34,455 nucleotides of DNA from the NCBI RefSeq assembly GCF_019392335.1, contig NZ_JAHXRQ010000037.1:1-34455 (forward strand), read 5' to 3'. Positions 1 to 8,423 of this stretch are shown one piece after another; the first letter of the stretch is position 1; each line of letters starts with the position of its first letter. Position numbers and translations under genes: made by a program. The notes below the pieces were generated by a model. It had not been told where the DNA came from. It did no database searches and saw only the letters and a list, made by a program, of their open reading frames with translations. Source of the DNA: Mameliella sp. CS4. GTDB lineage: Bacteria; Pseudomonadota; Alphaproteobacteria; Rhodobacterales; Rhodobacteraceae.

Positions 1-77
1 CCTGCAGGTCGTCGACGTTGTCCTTGTTGATCTGGTCCAGATCGGAATAGCGCTGGTTTTCGTAGTCGCCGGTCTGG
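1..77. repeat. Terminal direct duplication, left copy (circle closure)
   Basis: Bases 1-77 are identical to bases 34379-34455, read base by base. The copy lies inside xoxF and keeps its reading frame when the two ends are merged. This is the signature of a circular molecule written out linearly with a k-mer overlap of 77. It is an assembly feature and not a biological repeat. The unique circle would be 34,378 bp. Confidence 0.95.
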
Positions 78-187
78 ATCGCCCATTGCGCCGGATCATT
101 CATCTGCTTGATGAGATCGTCATTTGCGAATGCCGACGTGGCAATGCAAAGCGCGAGTCCAGATGTGAAAAGCGATAGCTTCTTCAT
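1..187 (-). CDS. xoxF: XoxF lanthanide-type methanol dehydrogenase, N-terminal part (continues at window end)
   Basis: This is the start of the xoxF gene whose remainder is at 32763-34455. The ATG is at 187-185, behind a strong GGAGGA ribosome site at about 195-200. The first 21 residues form a Sec signal peptide (Lys-Lys n-region, hydrophobic core, Ala-Phe-Ala cleavage site), followed by the conserved quinoprotein N-terminus ending near Asp-Asp-Leu-Gln. Read across the circle junction (base 1 to base 34378), the frame stays open and total length is 1803 nt, or 600 residues, the usual size of XoxF. The gene follows the cytochrome c gene at 336-740 on the same strand, with a 148-bp gap that holds a possible hairpin. 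The apparent truncation is due only to where the circle was cut. Confidence 0.95.
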   Translation of the reverse strand, partial: MKKLSLFTSGLALCIATSAFANDDLIKQMNDPAQWAIQTGDYENQRYSDLDQINKDNVDDLQ

Positions 188-229
188 AAGGATTTCCTCC
201 CGTTGGGTGGCCGCTGGGGCCATGCTGGT

Positions 230-258
230 GGCCGCCGCCCAAAAGCCGGGCGGGGGCC
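230..258 (-). promoter_or_regulatory. Stem-loop in the xoxF leader
   Basis: Arms CCGCCC (235-240) and GGGCGG (248-253) enclose a 7-nt loop. After one mismatch they are extended by GGCC (230-233) and GGCC (255-258). The element lies in the 148-bp gap between the cytochrome c gene and xoxF. No U-tract follows, so an mRNA-processing or stabilising hairpin is more likely than a full terminator. No convincing promoter was recognised in this gap. Confidence 0.4.
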
Positions 259-335
259 GTCTTACCCCGATCCGCTGGTCTCTCCTCCCCAACGGACCGG
301 GTACCGGCGTTCCCCTGCGGGCGCGCCGAAATCGG

Positions 336-740
336 TTATTCCGAGGCCTCGCCGAAGGTCGCCAGGTAGGCGATCACATCGTTACGGTCCTCTTCCTTGC
401 GCAGGCCGGCAAAGGCCATCTTGGTGCCCTTGGCATAGTCGCGCGGCTTTTCCAGGAAGGCCGCCAGTTCCTCGGGCGTCCAGGTCTTGCCTTCATCCGC
501 CAGGGCCTGCATCGCGTCCGAATACTTGAACCCTTCGACCGAGGCCGGGGTGCGGCCGACGATGCCGGTCAGGATCGGGCCGACGCGGTTCTTGGCGTCG
601 GGGCCGACCTGGTGGCAGGCCTTGCACTTGCGGAACACCTTTTCACCGTCCTCGGCGTCGCCCTCCATCGCGTGGCTTTCGGCAAAGGCCACGACGGGCA
701 ACAGGGTCAGGCAGGTGACGGACAGGATTTTCTTGATCAT
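336..740 (-). CDS. Class I cytochrome c (c2/c550-like), periplasmic
   Basis: The 134-residue product has a signal peptide of about 20 residues ending Ala-Phe-Ala and a single heme motif Cys39-Lys-Ala-Cys42-His43. Met108, in a Gly-Thr-Lys-Met segment, is the likely distal ligand. Length and spacing match small soluble class I cytochromes of the mitochondrial/c2 type. The gene lies between fghA (25 bp upstream) and xoxF (148 bp downstream) on the same strand. Its likely role is to carry electrons from the XoxF-XoxG couple towards a terminal oxidase in the periplasm. Paracoccus denitrificans also has a cytochrome gene between its formaldehyde dehydrogenase and xoxF genes; whether this is the same cytochrome type is not settled here. 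The specific partner is inferred from position. Confidence 0.9.
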   Translation of the reverse strand: MIKKILSVTCLTLLPVVAFAESHAMEGDAEDGEKVFRKCKACHQVGPDAKNRVGPILTGIVGRTPASVEGFKYSDAMQALADEGKTWTPEELAAFLEKPRDYAKGTKMAFAGLRKEEDRNDVIAYLATFGEASE

Positions 741-764
741 TTTTCGGGTCTCTCCGGTTGTCTT

Positions 765-1589
765 TCAGTTCAGCCGCTCGGCATGCCAGGCCACGTGATC
801 TCCGGCAAAGGAGTTCACGAAGAAATACGAATGGTCGTATCCCTTGTGCATCCTCACCTGTCCTGGCTGGCGCCGACGCGCCATACTGTCAGCAAGTACT
901 TCCGGTTTCAAAAGGTCAAGGAACTGGTCGCTAGCACCTTGGTCCACTAGCAGATCGCCCTTCCAGCCGTATTCGTCCAGCAACAGGGCCGAATCATGCT
1001 GCGACCAGGTGGTTTCGTCGTCGCCCAGGTAGGCGCTCAGCTGCTTGCGGCCCCAGTCCGAGCGGGTCGGGTTGGCGATCGGCGCAAAGGCGGACAGCGA
1101 CTCGAACATGCCGTGGTTGCGCACCGCCATTGTGATGGCGCCATGCCCGCCCATGGAATGCCCGGTGATGCCGTGACGGTCCTGCACCGGCAGGTTTTCC
1201 AGCACCTCGGCGCGCAGTTCCGCCAGGATGTAATCGTACATCCGAAAGTTCTGCCGCCAGGGGTCGCGCGTGGCATTCACGTAGAACCCCGCGCCCTGCC
1301 CCAGGTCATAGGCTTCGTCGTCGGCCACGCCCTCGCCGCGCGGCGAGGTGTCCGGAAAGACCACCGCCAGCCCGTGCCGCGCCGCGTGTTCCTGGAACCC
1401 GCCCTTGGTCATGGCGTTTTCGTGGTTGCAGGTCAGCCCCGAGAGATACCACAGCACCGGCACCGGCGCCTCCTGGGCCTGGGGCGGCAGGTAGACCGCG
1501 TAGGTCATTTCGCAGCCGCAGGCGTTCGACGCATGCCGATAGACGCCCTGCACGCCACCAAAGCTCCGGTTTTCCGAGACAATCTCCAT
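765..1589 (-). CDS. fghA: S-formylglutathione hydrolase
   Basis: The 274-residue protein is a complete esterase-D-family alpha/beta hydrolase. It converts S-formylglutathione to formate and glutathione in the cytoplasm, the last step of glutathione-dependent formaldehyde oxidation. The nucleophile elbow Gly-His-Ser145-Met-Gly-Gly is present. The other triad members are probably Asp221 (in Gly-Ala-Ser-Asp-Gln-Phe) and His253 (in Gly-Tyr-Asp-His-Ser). The conserved Ser-Gly-Leu-Thr-Cys-Asn oxyanion region lies at 50-55. Its ATG is 3 nt after the flhA stop codon, so the two genes are almost certainly co-transcribed and translationally coupled. The flhA-fghA order is the one known from Paracoccus denitrificans. 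Confidence 0.97.
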   Translation of the reverse strand: MEIVSENRSFGGVQGVYRHASNACGCEMTYAVYLPPQAQEAPVPVLWYLSGLTCNHENAMTKGGFQEHAARHGLAVVFPDTSPRGEGVADDEAYDLGQGAGFYVNATRDPWRQNFRMYDYILAELRAEVLENLPVQDRHGITGHSMGGHGAITMAVRNHGMFESLSAFAPIANPTRSDWGRKQLSAYLGDDETTWSQHDSALLLDEYGWKGDLLVDQGASDQFLDLLKPEVLADSMARRRQPGQVRMHKGYDHSYFFVNSFAGDHVAWHAERLN

Positions 1590-1592
1590 CGA

Positions 1593-2705
<1,113 letters not shown>

Positions 2706-2868
2706 CGTTTGTCCTCCTACGGCGCCGGGCAGTGTTATCCGGCGCCTCTTGCGGTGAAGTATTGATGAGCCACCTGCGACAAAACAACCAATACAATGGT
2801 GGGTATACCGCTGCATGGACTCGATCCGCGCCCCCGGGCATAGTCCGGAACACGGGAGGACAGAGACC
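2706..2868. promoter_or_regulatory. Divergent promoter region of flhA and the coiled-coil exported protein
   Basis: This gap separates two genes transcribed away from each other. It holds a perfect 8-bp inverted repeat GGCGCCGG (2721-2728) / CCGGCGCC (2739-2746) with a 10-nt spacer, placed in the presumed flhA leader. It also holds the palindrome GGTATACC (2802-2809). In the flhA direction the string GTATACC is followed, after exactly 19 nt, by TTGTCGCA (2782-2775). The same pair with the same spacing occurs upstream of the gene at 28011. I infer regulator binding or promoter elements; no experimentally known box was recognised. Confidence 0.55.
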
Positions 2869-3486
2869 ATGAAAGCCCTTAGGATTTTCGCCGTTTTGGC
2901 CCTGGTTGGCCCGCTCGGCCCCGCCCAGGCGGCCGATTTCTCGGACCCGACCTGGCCTTGCGTTCAGCGTAAGGTTGAACGGATGTCGATGGGCCTGATG
3001 TGGCCGATCATGCCCGACGAAAACGTCACGCCCGACGCGGCGGCGCAGGCGGACATTACGAAGCTGGCCGAATTGCTGGCCCTGCGCCGGATCGAAGTGG
3101 CCGAGCTGGAAGACGAGGTTGCCGGGTTTGCCGCAACCTACAAGGGTGATCCGCAGATCCTCACCCGCGTCTTTGCCGAGGTCTTCGACACGCTCTCGCA
3201 GCGCCGCAGCCGGATCATCAAGGGCATCGCGGAATTCTCGCTCAGCCAGATCGAACTGTCGGAAAAGATCGATTCGGACCGCGGAGAGATGGACCGCCTG
3301 CTGGCCGCCGAGGAGCCGGATTTCGACCGGGTCGACGCGCTGGAGGAACAGATCGACTGGAATCAGACGATCTATACCGACCGCCAGCACTCGATCACCT
3401 ATCTTTGCGAAACCCCGACGCTGCTGGAAAAGCGCCTGTACGCCATTGCCCGCCTGTTGCAGGCGCAGATCCGCGAAGACGGCTGA
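2869..3486 (+). CDS. Exported coiled-coil protein of unknown function
   Basis: The 205-residue product has a clear Sec signal peptide (about 22 residues, ending Ala-Gln-Ala-Ala). The rest is mostly helical and strongly charged, with heptad-like segments that suggest coiled coil between about residues 60 and 185. Two cysteines flank the helical part, one in Trp-Pro-Cys shortly after cleavage and one in Leu-Cys-Glu-Thr near the end, and could form a disulfide. The ATG at 2869 is chosen over an upstream in-frame ATG at 2815 because a GGGAGGA site (2854-2860) precedes it and the signal peptide begins there. It is divergent from flhA and shares its promoter region, so co-regulation with formaldehyde oxidation is likely. 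I do not recognise a named family. Confidence 0.75.
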   Translation: MKALRIFAVLALVGPLGPAQAADFSDPTWPCVQRKVERMSMGLMWPIMPDENVTPDAAAQADITKLAELLALRRIEVAELEDEVAGFAATYKGDPQILTRVFAEVFDTLSQRRSRIIKGIAEFSLSQIELSEKIDSDRGEMDRLLAAEEPDFDRVDALEEQIDWNQTIYTDRQHSITYLCETPTLLEKRLYAIARLLQAQIREDG

Positions 3487-3555
3487 GTCCGGTCCCCCTT
3501 GGACAAGCGGCCCCTGATGGCATATATTGCCAATGCGCCAGCACAGGAGCCTGAC

Positions 3556-3798
3556 ATGGCCACCCGCAACGTTGTCCTGACCGATCCGCAATCGCGTTTC
3601 ATCGACGATCTTGTCGCCTCCGGGCGTTATCAGAACGCCTCCGAGGCGCTGCGCGCCGGGCTGCGCCTGCTGGAACGCGACGAAATCGAGCTGCAGGAGC
3701 TGCGCGCCCGATTGATGCGCGGCGTCGACCAGGCCCGCAACGGCGAATTGGCCGAGGGCACCGGCGAAGAGGCCCTGCGCCGCGCCTTTGGCCTCTGA
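3556..3798 (+). CDS. parD: ParD-type ribbon-helix-helix antitoxin
   Basis: The 80-residue protein is a typical ParD antitoxin: an N-terminal ribbon-helix-helix DNA-binding domain (about residues 4-45, with the conserved Gly-Arg-Tyr-Gln-Asn-Ala-Ser-Glu-Ala segment) and a charged C-terminal tail that would wrap ParE. It should neutralise the toxin and repress its own promoter as a dimer. The ATG at 3556 follows an AGGAG site at 3546-3550; a longer in-frame start at 3499 lacks a ribosome site and would add residues unlike the family. It overlaps parE by 11 nt. The pair probably stabilises the plasmid by killing cells that lose it. Confidence 0.93.
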   Translation: MATRNVVLTDPQSRFIDDLVASGRYQNASEALRAGLRLLERDEIELQELRARLMRGVDQARNGELAEGTGEEALRRAFGL

Positions 3799-4135
3799 CC
3801 CGCGCTTGCGCCCCTTTGTCCTTACCCTGCAGGCGGAAACGGCCCTGCAGGAGATCGCCCGCTGGACGGCGGACACCTTTGGCCCCCGACAGGCCCGGCT
3901 TTACGGACAAGAGCTGATCGACGGCTGCACCGCGCTGGCCGCAGGCCGCGCCCTGTCGCGCCCCTGCCGCCGCCTGATCGACCCCGCCCTGCCGGAGGAC
4001 CTGCGCTTTGCCCGCGTCGGCCAGCATTTCATCGTTTTCATCGAGGCGCCCGAGCGGCTCACCGTCATCGACGTGCTGCATGTCCGCAGCGACCTGCCCC
4101 GACGGCTGGCCGCGCTTGGCGGGGACGACGCCTGA
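3788..4135 (+). CDS. parE: ParE-type toxin (RelE/ParE superfamily)
   Basis: The product is about 115 residues, close to the usual ParE length of roughly 100. It shows the family pattern: an N-terminal Leu-Thr-x-x-Ala-Glu stretch, a helix with Ile-Ala-Arg-Trp-Thr, then Phe-Gly-x-x-Gln-Ala, and a C-terminal strand ending Ile-Asp-Val-Leu-His-Val-Arg-Ser-Asp. ParE toxins poison DNA gyrase. The start is uncertain because no ATG is available. TTG at 3788 overlaps parD by 11 nt, and a second TTG at 3806 would give a product closer to the family N-terminus. Overlap with parD implies translational coupling, keeping the antitoxin in excess. Confidence 0.88.
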   Translation: MASDPRLRPFVLTLQAETALQEIARWTADTFGPRQARLYGQELIDGCTALAAGRALSRPCRRLIDPALPEDLRFARVGQHFIVFIEAPERLTVIDVLHVRSDLPRRLAALGGDDA

Positions 4136-4229
4136 CCCGCCCGCGCGCGAAGATGTGAACAGACCCAGACTTTCCGCTGCGTTCGCAGGCGCGCGCCCCT
4201 GTGGCAGACTGCGCGCGGGAGGAACCACC

Positions 4230-5030
4230 ATGAGACATGCCATCCTTGCGGCCGCCTGTATCGCGCTGCTGTCGTCCCCTGCCCCGGCGCAGGACAACCC
4301 GCTGACCCAAAGCCCCAGCTGGCAGGACATGAAATTCGACGTGCTGGGCGACCGCCCGGTGTCCGAGGCCCCTGCCCCCTTCGCGGTGACGGCGCCCTAT
4401 CGCGCCGCGGATGCGGCGATGGTGCCGCTGGAGATCACCCAGACCGATCCCGCCGTGCCGATCAATGCCGCCACCATCGTCATCGACGAAAACCCCGCGC
4501 CCGTCGCGGCGCGGCTGCAGTTCTCACCGGCGATGCTGCCGCTGGACTTTGCGCTGAACTTGCGGGTGAACCAGTATTCCAACGTCCGGGTGATCGGCGA
4601 GACGCCGCAGGGCCTGTTCATGGCCGGGCGCTTCGTCAAGGCTTCGGGCGGCTGTTCGGCCCCCGCCGGCGGTGACGCGGCGCAGGCGCTGGCGGCGATG
4701 GGCCAGATGCGGCTGGACATGGCCGACGGCGAGGCGCGGGTCTCGACCCCCCGGCGCACGGCGGAAATCATGATCCGGCACCCGAATTACTCGGGCCTGC
4801 AGCGCGACCAGATCACGCAACTCTTCATCTCGGCGCATTTCATCGACCACCTGGAGGTCTGGCAGGGCGACGAGATGCTGTTCAGCCTGGACGGCGGGAT
4901 TTCCATCTCCGAGGACCCGGTGTTCCGCTTTGCCTATACCGAGAACGGCGCGCCGACGCTGAAGGTCATCGCCACCGACACCGAGGGCAACACCTTTACC
5001 CGTGAGCTGCCGAAACTGGCAGAAGGCTGA
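4230..5030 (+). CDS. Quinoprotein-associated SoxYZ-like fusion carrier, copy 1
   Basis: The 266-residue exported protein has a signal peptide ending near Ala20-Gln21, a SoxY-like N-terminal domain (about 45-138) and a SoxZ-like C-terminal domain (about 165-262). It matches the fused SoxYZ family found beside PQQ dehydrogenases. After cleavage it has one cysteine, Cys142 in Ser-Gly-Gly-Cys-Ser-Ala-Pro, at the junction of the two domains. In classical SoxY the equivalent cysteine is at the C-terminus and carries the sulfur substrate. The ATG at 4230 is used because GGGAGGAA (4218-4224) precedes it. A paralogue lies at 29965-30768. What, if anything, is carried on the thiol is unknown. Confidence 0.88.
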   Translation: MRHAILAAACIALLSSPAPAQDNPLTQSPSWQDMKFDVLGDRPVSEAPAPFAVTAPYRAADAAMVPLEITQTDPAVPINAATIVIDENPAPVAARLQFSPAMLPLDFALNLRVNQYSNVRVIGETPQGLFMAGRFVKASGGCSAPAGGDAAQALAAMGQMRLDMADGEARVSTPRRTAEIMIRHPNYSGLQRDQITQLFISAHFIDHLEVWQGDEMLFSLDGGISISEDPVFRFAYTENGAPTLKVIATDTEGNTFTRELPKLAEG

Positions 5031-5048
5031 ACTGCGAACGCAGCGCGT

Positions 5049-5081
5049 CGGCGCGGAACAAGGCCGCAGGCCGCCGCGCCG
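5049..5081. terminator. Stem-loop between convergent genes
   Basis: A perfect 8-bp inverted repeat, CGGCGCGG (5049-5056) and CCGCGCCG (5074-5081), encloses a smaller GGCC-gca-GGCC stem. It sits in the 71-bp gap between the convergent stops at 5030 and 5102. A bidirectional terminator fits the position, but there is no clear T-tract on either side. Confidence 0.5.
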
Positions 5082-5101
5082 GGCCGCCCCCCCTGCCCCG
5101 C

Positions 5102-5446
5102 TCAGAAACAGACCAGTTCCGCCTCGACCTGGGCGCGGCGCATGTCATCGACGATATGCGCCGCCGCGACAGAGCTGTTGAAGACCGCCATGCGTTCACC
5201 GCCCACGCGGCGCATGGACAGCACGGTTTCCGCCTTCTCGTAGGCCTCGAAGGGCAGGATCGCGGCAATCTCGTCGATGGAACAGGCGCATTTCTCCAGC
5301 GCGACACGGGTCTGACCGTTCACCGCCATGCAGGCAAAGATGTAATCCGCCCGCGCCACCGTGGGATAGTCGTTCAGCCGCTGCGCCGCGCTCTGCGCCA
5401 GAACCGCGCCGGGCAAAAGGGTCAGGACCAGCGCCAGCGCCCTCAC
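5102..5446 (-). CDS. Small exported four-cysteine protein of unknown function
   Basis: The 114-residue product has a signal peptide ending Ala-Val-Leu-Ala (residue 17). Four cysteines remain after cleavage: Cys39, the pair Cys53-Ala-Cys55, and Cys113 next to the C-terminus. No heme motif (CxxCH) is present, so disulfides or metal binding are possible. Translation starts at GTG 5446-5444, which overlaps the TGA of the preceding gene in GTGA, with GGAG just upstream. This makes it the last of a tightly coupled five-gene set: LuxR regulator, FIST sensor, hybrid kinase, and two exported proteins. Its role in the signalling operon is unknown. I do not recognise a family name. Confidence 0.78.
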   Translation of the reverse strand: MRALALVLTLLPGAVLAQSAAQRLNDYPTVARADYIFACMAVNGQTRVALEKCACSIDEIAAILPFEAYEKAETVLSMRRVGGERMAVFNSSVAAAHIVDDMRRAQVEAELVCF

Positions 5447-6105
5447 TGCTCCACCCCCTCAAACCGCATTTCCGACCGGTACACCGTGTCCGTCTCGGGG
5501 CCGGAGGTTTCGGCGGTCAGCGAGAGATACCAACCCGGCACCTCCTCGGACATGACAACGCGCATTTCCAGCTCGCCAAAGCCCTTCATCCGCGCCCTGT
5601 TCGGGTCCCCGGCAAAGGGATGCAGCCGCACGATGCGCACCGGCACGCTGCGGCCGTCGAACATGGCTGTGCCCTCTTCGACCTCGGTCGGGGCAACCAG
5701 CGCCTCCTTGACGCGGTTGCGGATGTAATAGGGGCTGCCGCCCGCCGCCTCGGCCATGTCGCGGATCACGCTTTCATAGAAATACATGATCATCGGGTTG
5801 CCGACGCTGGCCGGGAAACTCCCCAGCCCGCGGTGCTTGTCATCCTTGCGGAACTCCAGCTGCGCCAGCGGATCGTCCGCGGCGCCCAGCGTCAGGGCGA
5901 TGTCGCCGGTGTCACGCTCTGCCGCCTGCGGGGCCAGCGCATTGGTGACGGCGCGCGAATAGATCAGCGTGGTCTCGGCGCCGATCTCTTCCAGCGTGCC
6001 CTTGCGGAACAACAGGTCGTAATGTTCGCCCGGCTCCACCGGCGTGGCCTGCACCGGGGCCGTGGCAAGTGCTGCGGCTATGCAGATCGCGGATAGAAGT
6101 TTCAT
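5443..6105 (-). CDS. Exported protein of unknown function linked to the signalling operon
   Basis: The 220-residue product has a signal peptide (about 20 residues, ending Val-Gln-Ala-Thr) and a mature domain of mixed strands and helices. No cysteine remains in the mature part, and no enzyme motif was recognised. Its ATG overlaps the kinase stop as ATGA (6102-6105), and its own stop overlaps the next start as GTGA (5443-5446). It is therefore translated as part of the kinase operon. Soluble cytoplasmic kinases rarely have coupled exported partners, so it may be a target or a periplasmic accessory of methanol oxidation rather than part of the sensing step. Function is unknown. Confidence 0.78.
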   Translation of the reverse strand: MKLLSAICIAAALATAPVQATPVEPGEHYDLLFRKGTLEEIGAETTLIYSRAVTNALAPQAAERDTGDIALTLGAADDPLAQLEFRKDDKHRGLGSFPASVGNPMIMYFYESVIRDMAEAAGGSPYYIRNRVKEALVAPTEVEEGTAMFDGRSVPVRIVRLHPFAGDPNRARMKGFGELEMRVVMSEEVPGWYLSLTAETSGPETDTVYRSEMRFEGVEQ

Positions 6106-8423
6106 GTGACGTGCCTCCCTGCGCCCAGAGTATTCCCCTGCGCCTCGCTGTCATGGCCGACTTTTGTCTGTGCCTGCTCCCGGGTCGTGTCCGGCTCCGG
6201 CGATTGCCAGCGGATCTTCCATTCGATCAGCGGCCGCAGCTTGGACAGCTGCACCGGCTTGTGCATGACGGTAAAGCCCTGCTCGGCCCCCAGCCGCCGG
6301 ATCTGTTCGCGCCGGTCGGCGGTGATGACGATGGCGGGCACATGCACGCCGGTTTCGCGCCGGATCTCGGCGATGGCGCGCACGCCGGTATCGTCGCCGT
6401 CCAGCTGGTAATCCGCCAGCACGATATCCGGCGCCAGCCCCATGTCCCGCACATGCATCAGCGCCTCGGCGGTCGAAGGCGCGGCCAGCACGCTGGCCCC
6501 CCAGTGTTCCAGTTTCTGCGTCATGGCGAACAGCACGTCCGGGTCGTTCTCGATCACCAGGATGATGCGCTCCAGCTCGACATCCGTATCCGCCGGCGCC
6601 ACGGTGGGCGGCTCGACCGGGACACGGCGGCCCGGCACCCGGTCCAGCTCGATGCAAAAGAGCGAGCCGACCCCGGGTTTCGACCGCACCCAAAGCCGAT
6701 GGCCCAACAGCTTGCAGGCCCGGTCCACCACCGACAGCCCCAGCCCCACGCCGGAGGCGAGCGCGACATTCTCGGCCCGGGCGAATTCCTCGAAGATGCG
6801 TTTCTGATCCTTCAGGCCGATGCCGATGCCCGTGTCCCAGACCTGCAGGATCACCTTTTTGCCCCGGCGGCGGCAGCCCACCAGCACCCGGCCCCCCGGT
6901 TCCGTGTACTGGATCGCGTTCACCACAAGGTTCTGGATCGAGCGCAGCAGGTAAACCGGGTCGGAACAGACCAGCACGTCAGAGGGCACCACCGACAGGC
7001 GCACGTTCTTTTGTTCGGCCAGCGCCGACTGGTCCTCGTAGATGCCCTGCATCAGCCCGCCCAGGCTGATTTCGCTGGGGCTGACGGCGCTGGGATCGGC
7101 GCTTTCCAGGCGCGAGATGTCCAGCAGCGAATGCAACAGCTGCTCGGTCGAGCCGAAGGCGCCATAGAGCCGTTCGACCGTGGCGGCGAATTCCGTGCCC
7201 CGCGTGCGTTCCTTGAGCGTCGCCAAAAGCAGCTTGGCCGCGTTCACCGGCTGCAAGAGATCGTGGCTGGCCGCCGCCAGGAACCGCGTCTTGGAGGACA
7301 CCGCCGCCTCGGCGCGTTCCTTGGCCAGGCGCAATTCCTCTTCGACGCGGGCCTTTTCCTCGTATTGTTCGGTCAGGCGGCGGTTGGCCTCGGTCAGTTC
7401 GGCGGTGCGTTCCTGCACCCGATTTTCAAGGATCTCGGTGGCGCGGCTTTCCAGCGTCACATCGTTGAGTTCCACAAGAAACCCGTCATCGGGCAACCGG
7501 TTGACCTGCAGTTCCAGCACCCTGTCCGTGCCGTGGCGGATGCGCTTGCGCAGCCAGCCCTCGTGCTGCAGGTGCCGCCGCCAGGCCTCGACCCGCAGGT
7601 CGGCATCCTCGGCCACCAGGGAATTGTTGCGCAGGAAATCCAGCAGCCGGGTCAGCGTCGTGCCCTTTTGCAGCAGTGTGAACGGCAGGCCCAGCAATTG
7701 CCGGAATTGCCGGTTGTACATCATCACCTCTCCCGAAGAGGAAAAGGTGCAGACGCCGGATGTCATGTCCTCGAACGCAGCCTGGATATAGGCCGCCTGC
7801 CGGTCGATCAGCAGTTCCTTTTCAGATCGGCTCTGCCGCACGATCGAGGTGATTTCGGTCAGCAAAAGCACCACGTTCGACGAGGACGTGCGCTGTTGGC
7901 TGAGCTGATACCAGCGGTCTCCGCGCAGCTCGATCACCACCGACCGGACAGAGGCGCCGGTGCCGCCGCGATCCTCGGGGGCGAAATTGCGGGTGATGCC
8001 GCGGTCGGTCGAGACCAGCGCGCGGCTATGCATCATGTAATCCAGGTAGTCTTCCAGCCGCAGCCCCTTGCGCACGCGAAAGGCCACGTCGGGCAGAAAG
8101 GTGCGGAACAGCACGTTGCAGATGTCCAGCCGCCCGCCGGTGAACAGGGCAAACCCCTCGCCCATCGCCGACAGCGCATCCTCCAGCGTGCGGCGGGCGC
8201 GTTCGCGGTCGTAGCGGACGCTTTCCAGCTCGGTTGCGGCGCGTTCCAGGTCGCGGGTCTTGGCCGCCACCTGCGCCTGCAGTTCGATGGCCGACTGAAA
8301 GGCGCTGTAGGCCGAGACGCCGACATCGTTGCTGCGGTTGGCGCGGCGCATCAGCGCGTCGATGATCTTGGCCTGCCGGGCGATCTGTTCCTCGGGCGGG
8401 GCGTTCTCGTCGACCAGGCTCAT
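6102..8423 (-). CDS. Soluble PAS hybrid histidine kinase with receiver domain (NahK/FlhS-like)
   Basis: The 773-residue kinase has no membrane segment. It has an N-terminal coiled coil (40-80), PAS-like domains at about 82-190 and 208-325, a second coiled coil (328-375), and a HisKA domain with the H-box Ala-Ser-His387-Asp-Leu-Leu-Gln-Pro. The ATPase domain carries the N-box around Asn498 and Asp-Thr-Gly-Ile-Gly at 530-534. A C-terminal receiver domain has a probable acceptor at Asp671. The H-box variant and layout resemble NahK/ErcS' kinases of Pseudomonas, which pair with FIST-domain proteins and influence PQQ-alcohol oxidation. FlhS of Paracoccus, which controls methanol and formaldehyde oxidation, is a likely relative. 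The start overlaps the FIST gene stop (ATGA, 8420-8423). The signal sensed is inferred to come from the FIST partner. Confidence 0.92.
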   Translation of the reverse strand: MSLVDENAPPEEQIARQAKIIDALMRRANRSNDVGVSAYSAFQSAIELQAQVAAKTRDLERAATELESVRYDRERARRTLEDALSAMGEGFALFTGGRLDICNVLFRTFLPDVAFRVRKGLRLEDYLDYMMHSRALVSTDRGITRNFAPEDRGGTGASVRSVVIELRGDRWYQLSQQRTSSSNVVLLLTEITSIVRQSRSEKELLIDRQAAYIQAAFEDMTSGVCTFSSSGEVMMYNRQFRQLLGLPFTLLQKGTTLTRLLDFLRNNSLVAEDADLRVEAWRRHLQHEGWLRKRIRHGTDRVLELQVNRLPDDGFLVELNDVTLESRATEILENRVQERTAELTEANRRLTEQYEEKARVEEELRLAKERAEAAVSSKTRFLAAASHDLLQPVNAAKLLLATLKERTRGTEFAATVERLYGAFGSTEQLLHSLLDISRLESADPSAVSPSEISLGGLMQGIYEDQSALAEQKNVRLSVVPSDVLVCSDPVYLLRSIQNLVVNAIQYTEPGGRVLVGCRRRGKKVILQVWDTGIGIGLKDQKRIFEEFARAENVALASGVGLGLSVVDRACKLLGHRLWVRSKPGVGSLFCIELDRVPGRRVPVEPPTVAPADTDVELERIILVIENDPDVLFAMTQKLEHWGASVLAAPSTAEALMHVRDMGLAPDIVLADYQLDGDDTGVRAIAEIRRETGVHVPAIVITADRREQIRRLGAEQGFTVMHKPVQLSKLRPLIEWKIRWQSPEPDTTREQAQTKVGHDSEAQGNTLGAGRHVT

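Noticed and set aside
1..77. Terminal repeats of a phage or transposon
   Set aside because: The ends are a direct duplication inside one gene that keeps its frame, and no transposase, terminase or phage gene is present.
1..187. A truncated or broken xoxF
   Set aside because: The gene is whole when the 77-bp overlapping ends are joined; the break is only the point where the circle was opened.
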